A DNA stretch of 64,000 nt from Mixophyes australis (GCA_036250195.1 JAVHZZ010000004.1:147140729-147204728), one strand, 5' to 3'; shown: positions 31,977 through 42,859, counted from the stretch's first letter. Translations and numbers: made by a program. Notes: generated by a model not told the origin, from the sequence alone.

Positions 31977-33314
31977 GTATATTCAACCTCAGTAACCCCA
32001 ACTGTCTAATGATGAGACTAGTGTTCTAAACAAAGGGCTCAAATTTGCCCCAACCAACAGACTGAATAAATTTGAGACATATATCGATGTACATAAATTC
32101 ATTAGAAAATTAACACTCAAACGATATTTCCACAAAACTCCTTTAGAGAAAGCAGCACAACAGACGCCAGATTCAGGATTATACAAACATACAAACCTTA
32201 AACCTCCCTCTCAATTTTATCCCAAACAGACCAAAAGCCATGAAATCCTTACATATGAAACCATGGTGTTAGCAGATTTGGAGAGAATAGATACACGGAA
32301 ACACCGCCCACAGGTCAATCTAAACAAAAATGAAATGACAGCTCTTAACCAATTACAAAAATTGGATCAAATCGTAATCAAACCGGCTGACAAAGGGGGG
32401 GGGGGGGCATTGTTCTCCTGAACAAGGAAGACTACATAAATGAAATCAATAGGCGTCTATCTGATTGTAAAACATACCGAAAATTGGATCATAACCCCAC
32501 TGATTTATACGCACAAGAACTGGTATCCATCCTCAAACATGGACAGGAATTAGGCATCATCAATTTATATGAATACCAATACATACACAACCCACATCCG
32601 ATAATCCCAGTAATATATTACCTTCCAAAAATTCATAAAAACATCACTAACCCACCTGGCAGACCAATCATTTCGGGCATAGGTTCTATCAGAGCCAATT
32701 TATTCCATTATATAGGTACATTTCTTCAACCCTATGTCACGAAACAGAAAGCATATCTAAAAGATACCACCCATGTATTGCAGCTTTTGGAAGAAATTAC
32801 ATGGACACCAGAATATTGGCTAGTGACGTGTGACGTATCATCATTATATACAGTAATCAAACATAACCTGAGACTTTCTAGCATCAGACACTTTCTAGAA
32901 CATGACCCCTCCCTTGCCAGAAATCAAATTGAATTCATTCTCACTAACATTCACTTCATTCTCACCCATAATTATTTTTGGTTTCATAATCAGTATTACC
33001 TTTAGTTAGAAGGGACAGCAATGGGCACCAGGTTCGTGCCCAGCTATGTAAATTTATATATGAGCTACTGGGAAGACCGTCATATATGGTCTAACAACGA
33101 CTGGGCAGCGAACCTGGTGCTCTGGAAAAGATATATTGATGACGTGCTTTTTATTTGGAAGGGATCTGAACTAGATTTAGTCCAATTTCATACCAAGATC
33201 AATAACAACGAATATGGTCTCCAGTTCACAGCCCATTACAGTCAACTATCAATCGAATTCCTAGATCTCGAAATATTCATTCAAAATGGTCAACTAACCC
33301 ACCCGTACATTTAG
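31977..33314 (+). pseudogene. Penelope-like reverse transcriptase, right copy
   Basis: After the stop the coding continues in another frame: NKGLKFAPTNRLNKFETYID, HKFIRKLTLKRYF, LNQLQKLDQIVIKPADKGG, a long G run at 32,395-32,407 that shifts the frame, then YYLPKIHKNITNPPGRPIIS, TCDVSSLYTVIKHNLRL, TAG at 33,003-33,005 where the left copy has CAG, GTAMGTRFVPSYVNLYMSYW, RYIDDVLFIWKGSELDLVQF. An extra C at about 33,298 shifts the frame before the linker. 'KPADKGG' and 'P.IHK....PGRPI.S' are hallmark PLE blocks. Four or more lesions, all different from the one in the left copy. Confidence 0.88.
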
Positions 33315-34300
33315 AAAACCGGTTGATGTAAACAGTTTTATTCTCTCCAGCAGTAATCATCATCCGAACTGGCTGAAAAGTATCCCCTTCAGCCAGTTCA
33401 CACGCATACGCCGGAATTGTACAAACATGAGTGACTATATTACACAAGGCAATATTATGAAGCAACAGCTCGTTGAGAAACATTACAATGGCCAATTAGT
33501 TGAGGAAGCTTATCAGAAAGTGAAGGATAGAGATAGGGACACCCTTTTGAAGGATAAGAATACACTAGAGTTAGATGGCCAAAGACCCTCACAGACGAAC
33601 TCCCAAACACCTGTATACTTTGTATCTAACTACTCAGGAGACGCCATTCATATACGGAAAATCCTGAAAAAACATTGGCACATCCTGAAACAGGACACAA
33701 TACTAGGACCGATACTTCCAAATCACCCACATCTGGTTTTCAAAAAAGCCCCCGATATCAAAAAATCTGTGACATCCAATTATGTCCCCGTTAATGTCAA
33801 CCCTATAGATTCCAATTGGCTCAGTAACAAAACACCAACAAGAGGTTTCTTCTATTGTGGTACATGCTCCAACTGCAGAACATTAAAATGTAGGAGCACC
33901 AACCTGTTCAAAAGTATCTGTCCACCTCCAACGGACAAGCCTTTGAAATCAAAGAATTCATCACCTGCAATATCATCAATGTTGTTTATCTGCTACAATG
34001 TCAATGTGGTAAACAATATATCGGTAGAACGATCAGAACACTTAAAACTAGAATCAGAGAGCATCTAAGAAATATTAAGATAGGATTTGAGAACCATCAC
34101 CTATCAAGTCACTATAAAGAAACTCACAATTGTAACCATTTAGGCACCATTTTTTTCGGTATCAAGAAAGTGACTAGAAATTGGAGAGGGGGAAATATAA
34201 TAACAAAATTGAATAAGGAAGAATCCAAAGCTATCTATTACCACAAAACCCTGACTCCCAATGGACTCAATGTAGAACTAGATCTTACTTTACATTGATG
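33315..34300 (+). pseudogene. Penelope-like GIY-YIG endonuclease, right copy
   Basis: Same order as the left copy, with MSDYITQGNIMKQQLVEKHY from 33,427, TRGFFYCGTCSNCRTLKC, then a one-base deletion near 33,910 (ACCAACCTG against ACCAAACCTG) that shifts the frame. The GIY-YIG core follows in another frame (CGKQYIGRT at about 34,008-34,034) and the end NGLNVELDLTLH with TGA at about 34,298. Inactive as it stands. Confidence 0.85.
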
Positions 34301-34398
34301 CTTATATCAATCTGATGTTCCGAATAATGGTATCTTCTGGGTGCCACCTTGCCAGTAGCCTGGAGCGGTTATATCTAGAGACATGGGAAGGCTTGAGA

Positions 34399-34513
34399 CC
34401 TACGCCATACCACCCTGGCCATGCCCAAACCCATCCAAACTTGAAAGCCAAGCAAGGCGGAGCTAGGTAAGTAACGGGATAGGAGACTACCCGAGAACAC
34501 CCAGTGCAGTAGG
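34399..34513 (+). pseudogene. 5S rRNA-derived segment, right Penelope copy
   Basis: Mirror of 29,243-29,358. It has CCTACG-CCATACCACCCTG with one G lost, GAAAGCCAAGCAAGG, GGATAGGAGACTACCCGAGA and terminal GTAGG. It starts about 100 bp after the GIY-YIG stop. Presence at the same place in both copies shows it was part of the element RNA before insertion. Confidence 0.85.
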
Positions 34514-35172
34514 AACTCGCCTTTCCCTCTGATTTTATCCGTTCTGGTCTTATTGGTTGGGTGGTTACAGGAGGAATCACCGATATACAGTATGCCAACA
34601 CTAGGTATGTTACTAGACTTCAGTATATCAGGACATGTATTGAAATACTCACAAGGTCTTGCTATACATAGGGAACCAGTCAGTTTATACTGTGCACCTA
34701 AATGTGCATCCATCTTGGTTTACAATCGTTTCCCTTGTACACAATACTATTGTTCACTTTAATGGACGACCTGCAATCCTTGTTGGATGTGGGTAAATGT
34801 ATGCATATGTACATATGTCTAATGTTAATTTTATTTTATTTTAATTTGTTTTATTTTGGTTTTATTTCAAATCATTCAACAGATATTTACAATATATATA
34901 CCATCCTTGTTAATGATTGTCCTACTATTGTATACACCAAACTATCACCTATGCATTTAATTTAACCAAGAAATGTATGCTTAAAACATCATATGAATCC
35001 ATGTTAACATTTTTGCACCACGGTCCCCTAAGAAAATGTGTAGAGCAGGTTTGTTACACAGAATGCTTCAGTATACTTTAAGGAGCTTACAGACCGATAA
35101 CGCAGCCAGCCAATCAATGACAAGTAAACTACTGAGAGCCGCATAAATAAACATCCATCACTCTTGGAACCA

Positions 35173-35214
35173 TCTCCCTTGAAAAAGTCTATCAGACGAA
35201 ACGCATTGGGACTC
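35173..35214 (+). ncRNA. hammerhead-like motif, right Penelope copy
   Basis: CTCCCTTGAAAAAGTC, TATCA, GACGAAACGCATTGGGA. It differs from the left copy by GCG to GCA in the putative stem III palindrome, which would weaken it. Confidence 0.3.
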
Positions 35215-35947
35215 CTCCTTACACTAATCTATCGACCAATAGAATCTTCCGGATGTGACATCACACCCGGAAGCTAGAACCGGAAGCGTGCCGCACACTT
35301 GTGATCTGCAAAATATCTCCTATCAATAGCGGGACTGATCACCCGCTATTGTCTAATATCTGTACATCTGAACATTACCAGCCCCTTGGAATTACACAGC
35401 GAGACACTTGGGACCGGACAACTAACAGATTACTGCTCCGCAAACGCAAGTATCGATATCATCTCCATGTGGAATTAGTCGGACATATGTACTGTTATTT
35501 TCCTCAGCTTTATAACTGAAAGAACGTTCTACAGTTTACAACATTGGGACTGTTCCATATACGAATATTTTATCTATGATCATCTATGGCAGTTAATTTA
35601 TGCATTTACTGTGATATTTTAGAACACCTTGTCACCATCTGGTCCATCAGCGGTTGTTGAGCCAGATCTTTTCAACAATTAAGATCAATCAGAGTACTAC
35701 CCACACTAACATATATATGTTAGGATTACATGTATATCCTTTAGTGCAATTTTATATTTTAATTTTTAATTTTTTAATTACCATTGGATGTGTTTATTTT
35801 CACCTGTTTATTATACCATGTATAGGGAATTGCAATAAATGTTGTTAAATGCAATCAGTCTTGACCTACTTATACCTATTAGACTATACCCTCATTATAT
35901 ACAGCTTAATATTTTAGAAACATCTAGCCAGTGAGCTCATAAAGTTT

Positions 35948-35963
35948 TTACAACGTAATCATA
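35948..35963. repeat. 16-bp target duplication, right
   Basis: TTACAACGTAATCATA, identical to 27,699-27,714. Confidence 0.85.
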
Positions 35964-36424
35964 AAATAAATTTTATTAATAAATTCATTAAAATAGTTGG
36001 AACAGCGTGTAAATGGTTTATTCTTCTAGCGAAATATAAGGGTTAAAATAAAAATGATTTACAGAAAGAAATTATAGGTGAATCAAGATTTAAAAAGAGG
36101 GGAAAGCAGAGAAGTTATCCCCCATCTCAAGTCCTCAATGTTCTAACACTGAGATATTTCAATATTTGATTATGTTTCAAATTAGTAGATCTATTCTACC
36201 GCAGAAAATATCTACATAGGGTATACTGGAATTTAATTAATTGATACTGGTATAATACCTGAAGACTAAAGGTAAATTGGTTGAGCCATTAGCACTGCTT
36301 GAGTAATCAGTGTATAAAGTAGCATGGAGCAAAATACTAATCTATTCTTATTAATACCAAATTGTCTTGAATGCAACACTATACACTGGAGGCTAATTAT
36401 TGTGATTAAAATGATATATAATGT

Positions 36425-36770
36425 TTTAATTTCCATCTAGCATGACTTTCTCAGAACATGCAGGATATAGGTATACCTTGTCCTTAACATAATCCGATCT
36501 CTCTCTGACCCGCATAGGCGGTGACCAGCTGATTTTCTACTTCTAAATGCTTTAGCTTTCTTAGCAATGAAAACATGATTTCTAACTATTTTAAGGAAAA
36601 TTCTTCAAGTGAAATAGTACCAGTTGTTGCATGGGAAGTCCATAAGGCCATTATAAGGGGATGGCTAATCAGCTCAGAATCAGAGGCAATAAAATTAGCA
36701 GAACTAAAAGTAGTTTTGTTATAAAGCAAAATATCCAGCATCTTGGAGCAACATAAAGAATTTTACTCCT
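36425..36770 (+). pseudogene. L1-type ORF2 fragment (endonuclease end to linker)
   Basis: Codons NENMISNYFKENSSSEIVPV, VAWEVHKAIIRGWLISSESE, AIKLAELKVVLL at about 36,567-36,723 match the L1 ORF2 segment 'YF..N......W...KAVIRG..IS' between endonuclease and RT. Upstream, ATAATCCGATCTCTCTCTGA encodes the SDHNPI-like end of the endonuclease in a shifted frame. No RT follows. Confidence 0.65.
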
Positions 36771-36774
36771 GCAT

Positions 36775-37000
36775 ATATATATATCTCGCACTCGTTAACG
36801 CATGTGATTAGAGAAGCTGCTATCCTGTCTTTCAGACAGACCATGCAGGAGTATACCTTGTCCTAGACATAATCTGATCTCTACCCAGCCCTCACAGGCG
36901 GTCTAGATGATTCCCTACTTCTAAAATACTTCAGCTTTCTTCGCTATGAAAACATGATCTCTGACTATTTTAATGAAAACTCTTCAAATTTCCATCCTCT
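36775..37000 (+). pseudogene. second L1-type fragment, duplicate of the previous
   Basis: 36,815-36,990 repeats 36,440-36,605 in the same orientation (TATACCTTGTCC, ACATAATC-GATCTCT, AGGCGGT, TTTCTT-GC-ATGAAAACATGAT). Its left end, CTCGTTAACGCATGTGATTA, also resembles 27,550-27,570. So at least two copies of one L1 family lie in tandem. Confidence 0.6.
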
Positions 37001-37360
37001 TAGAACAACACAAACAATCCCCCTAAAAAAAAAATCGTCCTATCCCTTTTTATGTTCACTGATGTATCTAAATAATATTTTGTCACCCTTTTTGCTGATT
37101 GTAAAACATTTTCCATTTGTTTCAGCATGTTTCATTGTGTTTTTAGTCTATTGTAGACTAACAATATATGCTTTTTAATCCTGCTCCAAATTAGCTGTCT
37201 AAATTTCTTAAATTCAGCACTTAATACTGCTACACTTTTGAACTATATGTGTTGGTTCTCTAAAGATTATTTATGAAAGAAATTCCAGATAATGAACAGA
37301 ACATGGTCATTGACCTGAAAATAGGTGAGTGTTGTTGGAGTAGGGCTAGGGATAGGGATA

Positions 37361-37830
37361 GTGTCACATGTGGGACCGTCCAGTGCACTTAATGGGGTCT
37401 GATGTGCTTTCAGATGGCACCACGGGGCGTGTCATTCCCAGGCACCGCTGATACACACTATTGATAGTAGTTACTATCTTGGTCCCCGGGGATTCATGTG
37501 CACACGCTCTATTTATAAGCCCCTCTCTTTTACCACTGGCTGCTGCTTCTCCACCCCTTAATTTCACCTAGAATATTTAAAGCAGCTGATGCTGGAATAT
37601 GGTGCCAGATCTTCTATATTACATTTTGCTATCCTGACTGTTTATCTCCTGTTCTACTGTGTTCCTGGTGTTATCTTCTATCCAGCAAATTTCTGGTATC
37701 AACACCAATCCGTTGTATTCCTGGTATCATCATCTATCTTTTATATTTCTGGTATCAATACGAATCAGGTGCATTACTGGTATCACCACCTATCCAGTAT
37801 ATTGAATGCTAATGGCAGTTGAAAATTACT
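37361..37830. repeat. possible gypsy LTR fragment with CTGGTATCA repeats
   Basis: TGTCACATGTGGGACCGTCC and AGTGCACTTA resembles the LTR start at 48.16 kb (TGTCACAAGCAGGACCTTCC). Further right, 37,690-37,800 has four loose repeats of TTTCTGGTATCA plus a CACCAATC-like block. No end or duplication found. Confidence 0.4.
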
Positions 37831-38179
37831 GCTCTTTATATTTGCTTTGTATTCAAAATCATAATATTCCTACCACAAATATAAAACACTTGAACATTTG
37901 TGAAGGCTGTGAGAGATTATTGTGATGGTGCTGAGAAGTGTCACCATGTCAGGTACAGGGTTGTTTGGGGGATCTGCTTCAGTGCAACCTCAGTTCAGCT
38001 CCTGGATTTTAAAACAAAAATACAGTAGGTGTAATTGCTTTGCCTTAACTCTGCATATCTCTGTGTATCTAGCAAAATGAAAACATGAGGCATTGGTTCA
38101 TATTTTGATCAAACATTTAAGCCTGCACCCTAACATCAAGGGTACATTTAAGCCTGCTACCCACTTCACCTCCAAAATT

Positions 38180-39019
38180 GAGTCAATACATCATGACATT
38201 TCCTCCCAGCAGTCCCTTCTTGCCTGACCCTCTCCCCCTCCCTACCCACTTTGTCATCCTCCGACCCTCTTCTGTGGATGCTATCTCCTTCCCCTCCTCC
38301 CCACTTGCTAGCCCACCCTCTTTCACTTCCTTCACTCCGGTATCTACAGATGAAGTCAACACCCTTCTCTCCTCCTCACCCCCTCCACCTTCCCACTTGT
38401 CCCTGTCCCCTAACACCTCCTCTGCTCCCTCTCTCTTGAGGCCTGCTCCCACCTCCTCAACCTATCCCTCTCTTCTGGAATCTTCCCCTTCTATTTTAAA
38501 CATGCTTTCGTCCCCCCCATACTCAAGAAACCATGCCTTGACCCTGCCTCTCTTTCTAATTACTGCCATAATTCCCTCCCTCCTTTTGCCTCCAAACTTC
38601 TTGAACAGGTTGTCTACAACCATCTCACATCTTTTTTTTTATCCAATCTGGTTTTCGCCCCACCGATACTGCCCTAACTAAGGTCACTAATGACCTGCTC
38701 TTCGCTAACGCCAAAAAACACTTCTCCCTTTTTATCCATCTTGACCTCTCTGCTGCCTTCGATACAGTTGACCACCACTTCCTTTTCCAAACTCTCAAAT
38801 CTATAGGACTCTGTAACATTGTCCTCTCCTGGTTTTCCTCTTACCTCACCAACCACTTGTTCTCAGTCTCACATGACTCCACATCCCTCCCTCTTCCCTT
38901 ACCTGTCGGGGTTCTCCAAGGTTCAGTTCTTGGCCCCCTGCTTTCTCCCTCTACACCTCCATCCCTGGTGCCCTCATTTTCTACTTTGGCCTCCAGTGCA
39001 ACCTCTATGCTAATGATAC
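38180..39019 (+). pseudogene. L2-type LINE RT, part before solo LTR
   Basis: In shifting frames: [58 protein letters not shown] (first Asp), [14 protein letters not shown], then CNLYANDT, the active site with Asp to Asn (YAND). The frame is cut at GATAC by the solo LTR and resumes at 40,608 with DTQINLSTPDHYP. A different, more decayed copy of the family at 22.9-26.4 kb. Confidence 0.82.
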
Positions 39020-39235
39020 TGTCACGGGCACTAGGAGTCTTTGCCCAGGATATCACCAGATGATGATCTTACCAGAGTAGTGTGGGTTACACAGTGGTCC
39101 TCTGGTAGCAGGGTGACTAGCAGAACATATGACTCAGCAGATGGTGAGAGGATGCAAATAGAAAAGTCAATGACTAGCAAAAATCTGGTTAATGATTAGG
39201 TAGATATGTGCACGAGGATCTTGATGGACGTGAAG

Positions 39236-39612
39236 AAGTGCAGGAAGGTAACAGGGAAGTCAGTGGTCTGCGTATAGAAAGTTGTACCACTGCTTATGGT
39301 GAAGAGACTTGTGCAGGTAGGTAGCGGGGAAGTCAGTGGTCTGCATATAGCAAGTTGTACCACTGCTTATGGTGAAGAGGCTTGTCCAGGTGCAGGTAGG
39401 TAGCGGGGAAGTCAGTGGTCTGCGTATAGCAAGTTGTACCACTGCTTATGGTGAGAGGACTTGTCCAGGTGCAGGTAGGTAGTGGGGAAGTCAGTGGTCT
39501 GCGTATAGCAAGTTGTACCACTGCTTATGGTGAAAAGACTTGTCCAGGTGCAGGTAGGTAGCGGGGAAGTCAGTGGTCTGCGTATAGCAAGTTGTACCAC
39601 TGCTTAATAGGT
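39236..39612. repeat. 79-bp tandem repeat inside the solo LTR
   Basis: Nearly five units containing GTCAGTGGTCTGCGTATAGC, AAGTTGTACCACTGCTTATG and GCAGGTAGGTAGCGGGGAA. The first unit is a few bases shorter. Confidence 0.9.
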
Positions 39613-40109
39613 GAGGAGGTGTACAAGTGTTGATGAGTGGAAACATAGAATGTAGACACTGAGAGCACAAGGAACTTGATCCCAAACAACATGCACAAGT
39701 CTATGTTGGTGTGGCAGGCGCTGCTTGACAGAGACGAATTCACTACTGGAATCCAGGCTAATAGCAGAAGGTCAATTAGCATATGTATCTCACGACTGAA
39801 CAAAGAGATTAACTTCCCAGCAGATATGCGGAGTAATAACACAGTCTCAGGGAGATAGAGGATTCCGTGGGTGAGTGGAGAACAGTCCAAGCGGATATGC
39901 AGTAAACGAATACAGTCAATAGAAAGTAAGCATACCGCGATTCAGTTGAGCAGGCTATCCACGAGAGGATACAGGAACAGCTGAGCGGCTGCACGCCAGC
40001 ACGAGTAAAGAAACCACAGGTGAGTGGTAGCGGTAATCAGGGTCCGGGTCAGCACATAGGCAGAGAACTTGACACGGGTAGAACAACGATGAGCAATGCA
40101 GGAATCACT

Positions 40110-40365
40110 GGAGATAGCGAACACGAGTAGAACACTGGAGGTAATAGCGGACTGGAAGCCGCAGATGATTAGAGCAGGACTCAGCAGGGAACTGAAGACA
40201 TTGTAGAACACGGGAGACTTGTAGCGGTCTGGAAACCGGCAGGAATCAGCAGGGAACTGAAGATATAGTAGAACACAGGAGACTTGAAGCAGTCTGGAAA
40301 ACGGCAATGAGTTGAGCAGGAATCAGCAGGAAGCTGAAGACATGGAGAAGTACACAGGAACACCT
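40110..40365. repeat. imperfect tandem repeat inside the solo LTR
   Basis: Three to four units with AACACGGGAGACTTG, GCGGTCTGGAAACCGGCAG and AATCAGCAGGGAACTGAAGA. Confidence 0.75.
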
Positions 40366-40607
40366 TCAGAAACTCACAGGGAATGAGACTCCAAGATCAG
40401 GCAACGAGGTAATGAACACAGGTGCTTTAAATAGGGAGCGTTGCCTGATCAACCAATTAACTAAAAGCAAAGGTCAGAAGAGTTCTTAGGAACTGCGCAT
40501 ACACAGACCATCAGGATGGCGGGCGGCCACGGTTCAGGATAGGTGCTGGCAGGAATACTGGAGAGCCACGCACCAGTGAAGAGGCACTCACGGTCCGGTG
40601 AGTGACA

Positions 40608-41210
40608 GATACACAAATCAATCTTTCAACCCCTGACCACTATCCTTCCCTAATGTCTCATGTCTCCTGCTGTCTGTCGGCCATCTCATCTACAATTTCC
40701 CAGTGCTTTCTTAAACTTAATATTTCCAAGACTGAACTAATCGTCTTTCCCCCTTCCAGGGCTCTGCCACCTCCCTCCTTCTCTATTTCTGTTATTAACA
40801 CTACCCTCTTTTCTGTCCCTCAAGTCCATTGCTTTGGGGTCATCCTCGACTTCTCCCTCTCTTTTAAACCTCACATTCTGTCCCTTTCAAAATCCTGCTA
40901 CTTCTATCTCCAGAATATATCCAAGATACGACCCATTCTCACCACAGAAGTCACCAAAACTCTTGTTCACTCTCTTGTAATCTCTCGCCTTGGGTATTGT
41001 AACCTCCCTCTCTCTGGCTTTTCTGACCCTTGCCTTGTGAGGGCCTATCCTCAATTAAGTCTATCCTCAATGCTGCCTTCCCCCTACATTTCCAACCTCA
41101 TCTCTACCTACACCCCTCGCCGCCCCTCCGTTCTACCAGTTGTTATGCACGTTTTCTCACTATCCAATAACGATTGTCGAATCTCAATTTGTGTTTCACA
41201 GTGAACGCCA
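40608..41210 (+). pseudogene. L2-type LINE C-terminal domain, part after solo LTR
   Basis: Frame with CCLSAISSTISQCFLKLNIS, KTELIVFPPSR, HCFGVILDFSLSFKPHILSL, SKSCYFYLQNISKIRPI, TLVHSLVISRLGYCNLPLSG: the 'LN..KTE...F' and 'LGV..D..L.F..HI' blocks of L2/CR1 LINEs. Continues the RT cut at 39,019. The remaining C-terminus to about 41,620 is badly decayed. Confidence 0.8.
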
Positions 41211-41699
41211 CCTCACTACTTCACTGATCAATTCTCAAAGTTTTTCTGCCATGACAAGGCCCTCTCTCTACCTTGACCTCCTCATCTCACCAGCTATGCC
41301 CTCCTGTTCCTGCATATCTATACAATGCTCCAAGAATTGATCATCTATCCTGTTTCCTGGTCACCTATACCCATGCAGCCCTCCAGTGATTACATTTTCC
41401 CCTCAACAGACAAGCTACCTACCATCCAGCTATCTTCACCAGACCCAACACTCCTGTGTTTGTTCCAACATTCCCCTGCTATGTCTCTTCTGGAAAATTT
41501 TCTTCATGTAATGTATTCCCTATTTACCATTATGCTTACCTATCACTCCTTTTTAGCTTCCTACCTATCTTACAGTTATGCCTACCATTCACTACCTTTC
41601 TCCTTATTGCCTAACTAAAACCCAGCACTATACTCCACAGTTTCATCCATAAATAGTATGTTCTCTCCTTTTTCTTTCTCCTACTCCACACATTATCTC

Positions 41700-42830
41700 A
41701 TGTGCTTTCACCTACCTCTTTTCCCTTTAACAGCAAACATTTCCTACTCTCTTCATTATCTTCTTCCTTCCTCTGGTACTCTCTTCCCTGTTTCTCCCAT
41801 ACCATCCAACCTTTATGTAACCTCCCCACATCTAAACTCCTAAGTCCTGCCACTCCTTCCTCCCCTTTCCTCAGTCACATACTTTATTCCCTGCATATAA
41901 CCTGTACCCCCCTCAATTCTCCATCTGCCACTATAGATTCCTCCAATTTGCCCCGTCAATCACTGCCCTTATCCACTATCACACCTTTTGTCTCAGTTGC
42001 GGGAACTGCCTCCTCCATCCCTGTGCCCTGCCCTATTCCCTCCATCTTCCTGCTTTCCAGCTTCCCCAAATATCCTCCCATCACTCCTTGCTCCTCCGAC
42101 CACTACAACCTTATCCCCATCCCTCCTCTTAAGTACCTCCCCTTTGATTGTGCACACTGGACTGCCAAATCTGTCTATAGCAAGCTTGCTCTCACCCACA
42201 ACCTTTTCCTTTCAACCTACTTACCTGAATTCAACCTACTTACCTGAAACCTGGATACTACCTAATACTACCACTGTCTCCATCTCTGTCACATTTACGC
42301 ATATTCCCTATTCTACTGGCCACCAACGTGGTGGCGTAGGCATCATTTTATCTCCTAACTGTATCTTTAGCATTTTTCCCACTGTCTCCTTTTTCTCCTT
42401 TTCTTCCTTTGACACTATAATGTCTTTTTTTCTCTTTCCACCTCCATGTTGCAGTTACCTACTGCCCCCTACCACTTCCTCGACAATTTTGCCTGGCTCT
42501 CCCACTTTCTTTCCTCCAATCTTACGACTAATAGAGAGATGTCCAAACTACCTAATCTCATCCTTGGGAACTTCAACATCCCATTGATAGCCACAATGGT
42601 AATTCTACCTCCACAGTTCTCTCCATCACCTCTGCCCATGGTCTCACCTAGTGGACATCTTCTCCCATGCAACAGGATGGGTATTCCCTTGACCTCATAT
42701 TCTTTCAGCTCTGTAACATCTCTCATGTCTCTATCCCATCATTCTCACTTTCTAACTACAACCTCCTCTTCTTACATTTTTCTCTTAAATATTTTCTCTT
42801 TCTACACCCAAAACCCTGCAGACATTATAC
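41700..42830 (+). pseudogene. second L2-type LINE: endonuclease domain
   Basis: CAHWTAKSVYSKLALTHNLF ('CALWNARSV.NK' in the family), TWILPNTTTVSISVTFTHIP, STGHQRGGVGIILSPN, a frame change, LPTAPYHFLDNF, LILGNFNIPLI (GDFN motif altered), DGYSLDLIFFQLCNISHVSI, SNYNLLFLHFSL. Order and motifs fit an AP endonuclease; the catalytic Asp of GDFN and the SDH histidine are both changed. The RT is missing and the sequence jumps to the C-terminus at 42.86 kb. Confidence 0.75.
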
Positions 42831-42859
42831 AACCTGGAAAATATTATATTTTCCTCTCC

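Larger units (their letters stand above)
27715..35947. mobile_element. Penelope-like element: head-to-head pair, 3' ends outward
   Basis: Left copy is on the minus strand (30,995 down to 27,715), right copy on the plus strand (30,996 to 35,947). The last 3.2 kb of each are near-identical: 32,762-35,947 mirrors 30,995-27,810. The left copy is 5'-truncated within the RT; the right copy extends about 1.77 kb further 5'. The left outer end has about 95 bp more 3' sequence than the right. The whole is flanked by TTACAACGTAATCATA. The protein has PLE-type RT (YIDDVLFIW) followed by GIY-YIG endonuclease, with a CX2CX2C motif between, as recalled for the Neptune branch. Confidence 0.9.
39020..40607. 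mobile_element. 1,588-bp solo LTR with perfect 5-bp duplication
   Basis: Starts TGTCACGGGCACTAGGAG and ends GGTCCGGTGAGTGACA (TG...CA). Flanked by GATAC at 39,015-39,019 and 40,608-40,612. Removing it and one GATAC joins YANDT to QINLSTPDH in the LINE RT. It contains two tandem-repeat arrays, no coding region, and an AAATAGGGAGCG segment near 40,430. Probably gypsy by length of duplication and resemblance to the LTR starts at 43.4 and 48.2 kb. Confidence 0.9.

Noticed and set aside
39236..39612. Repeated 60-codon frames on the minus strand
   Set aside because: Each is the same 79-bp tandem unit read through; no start context or domain.
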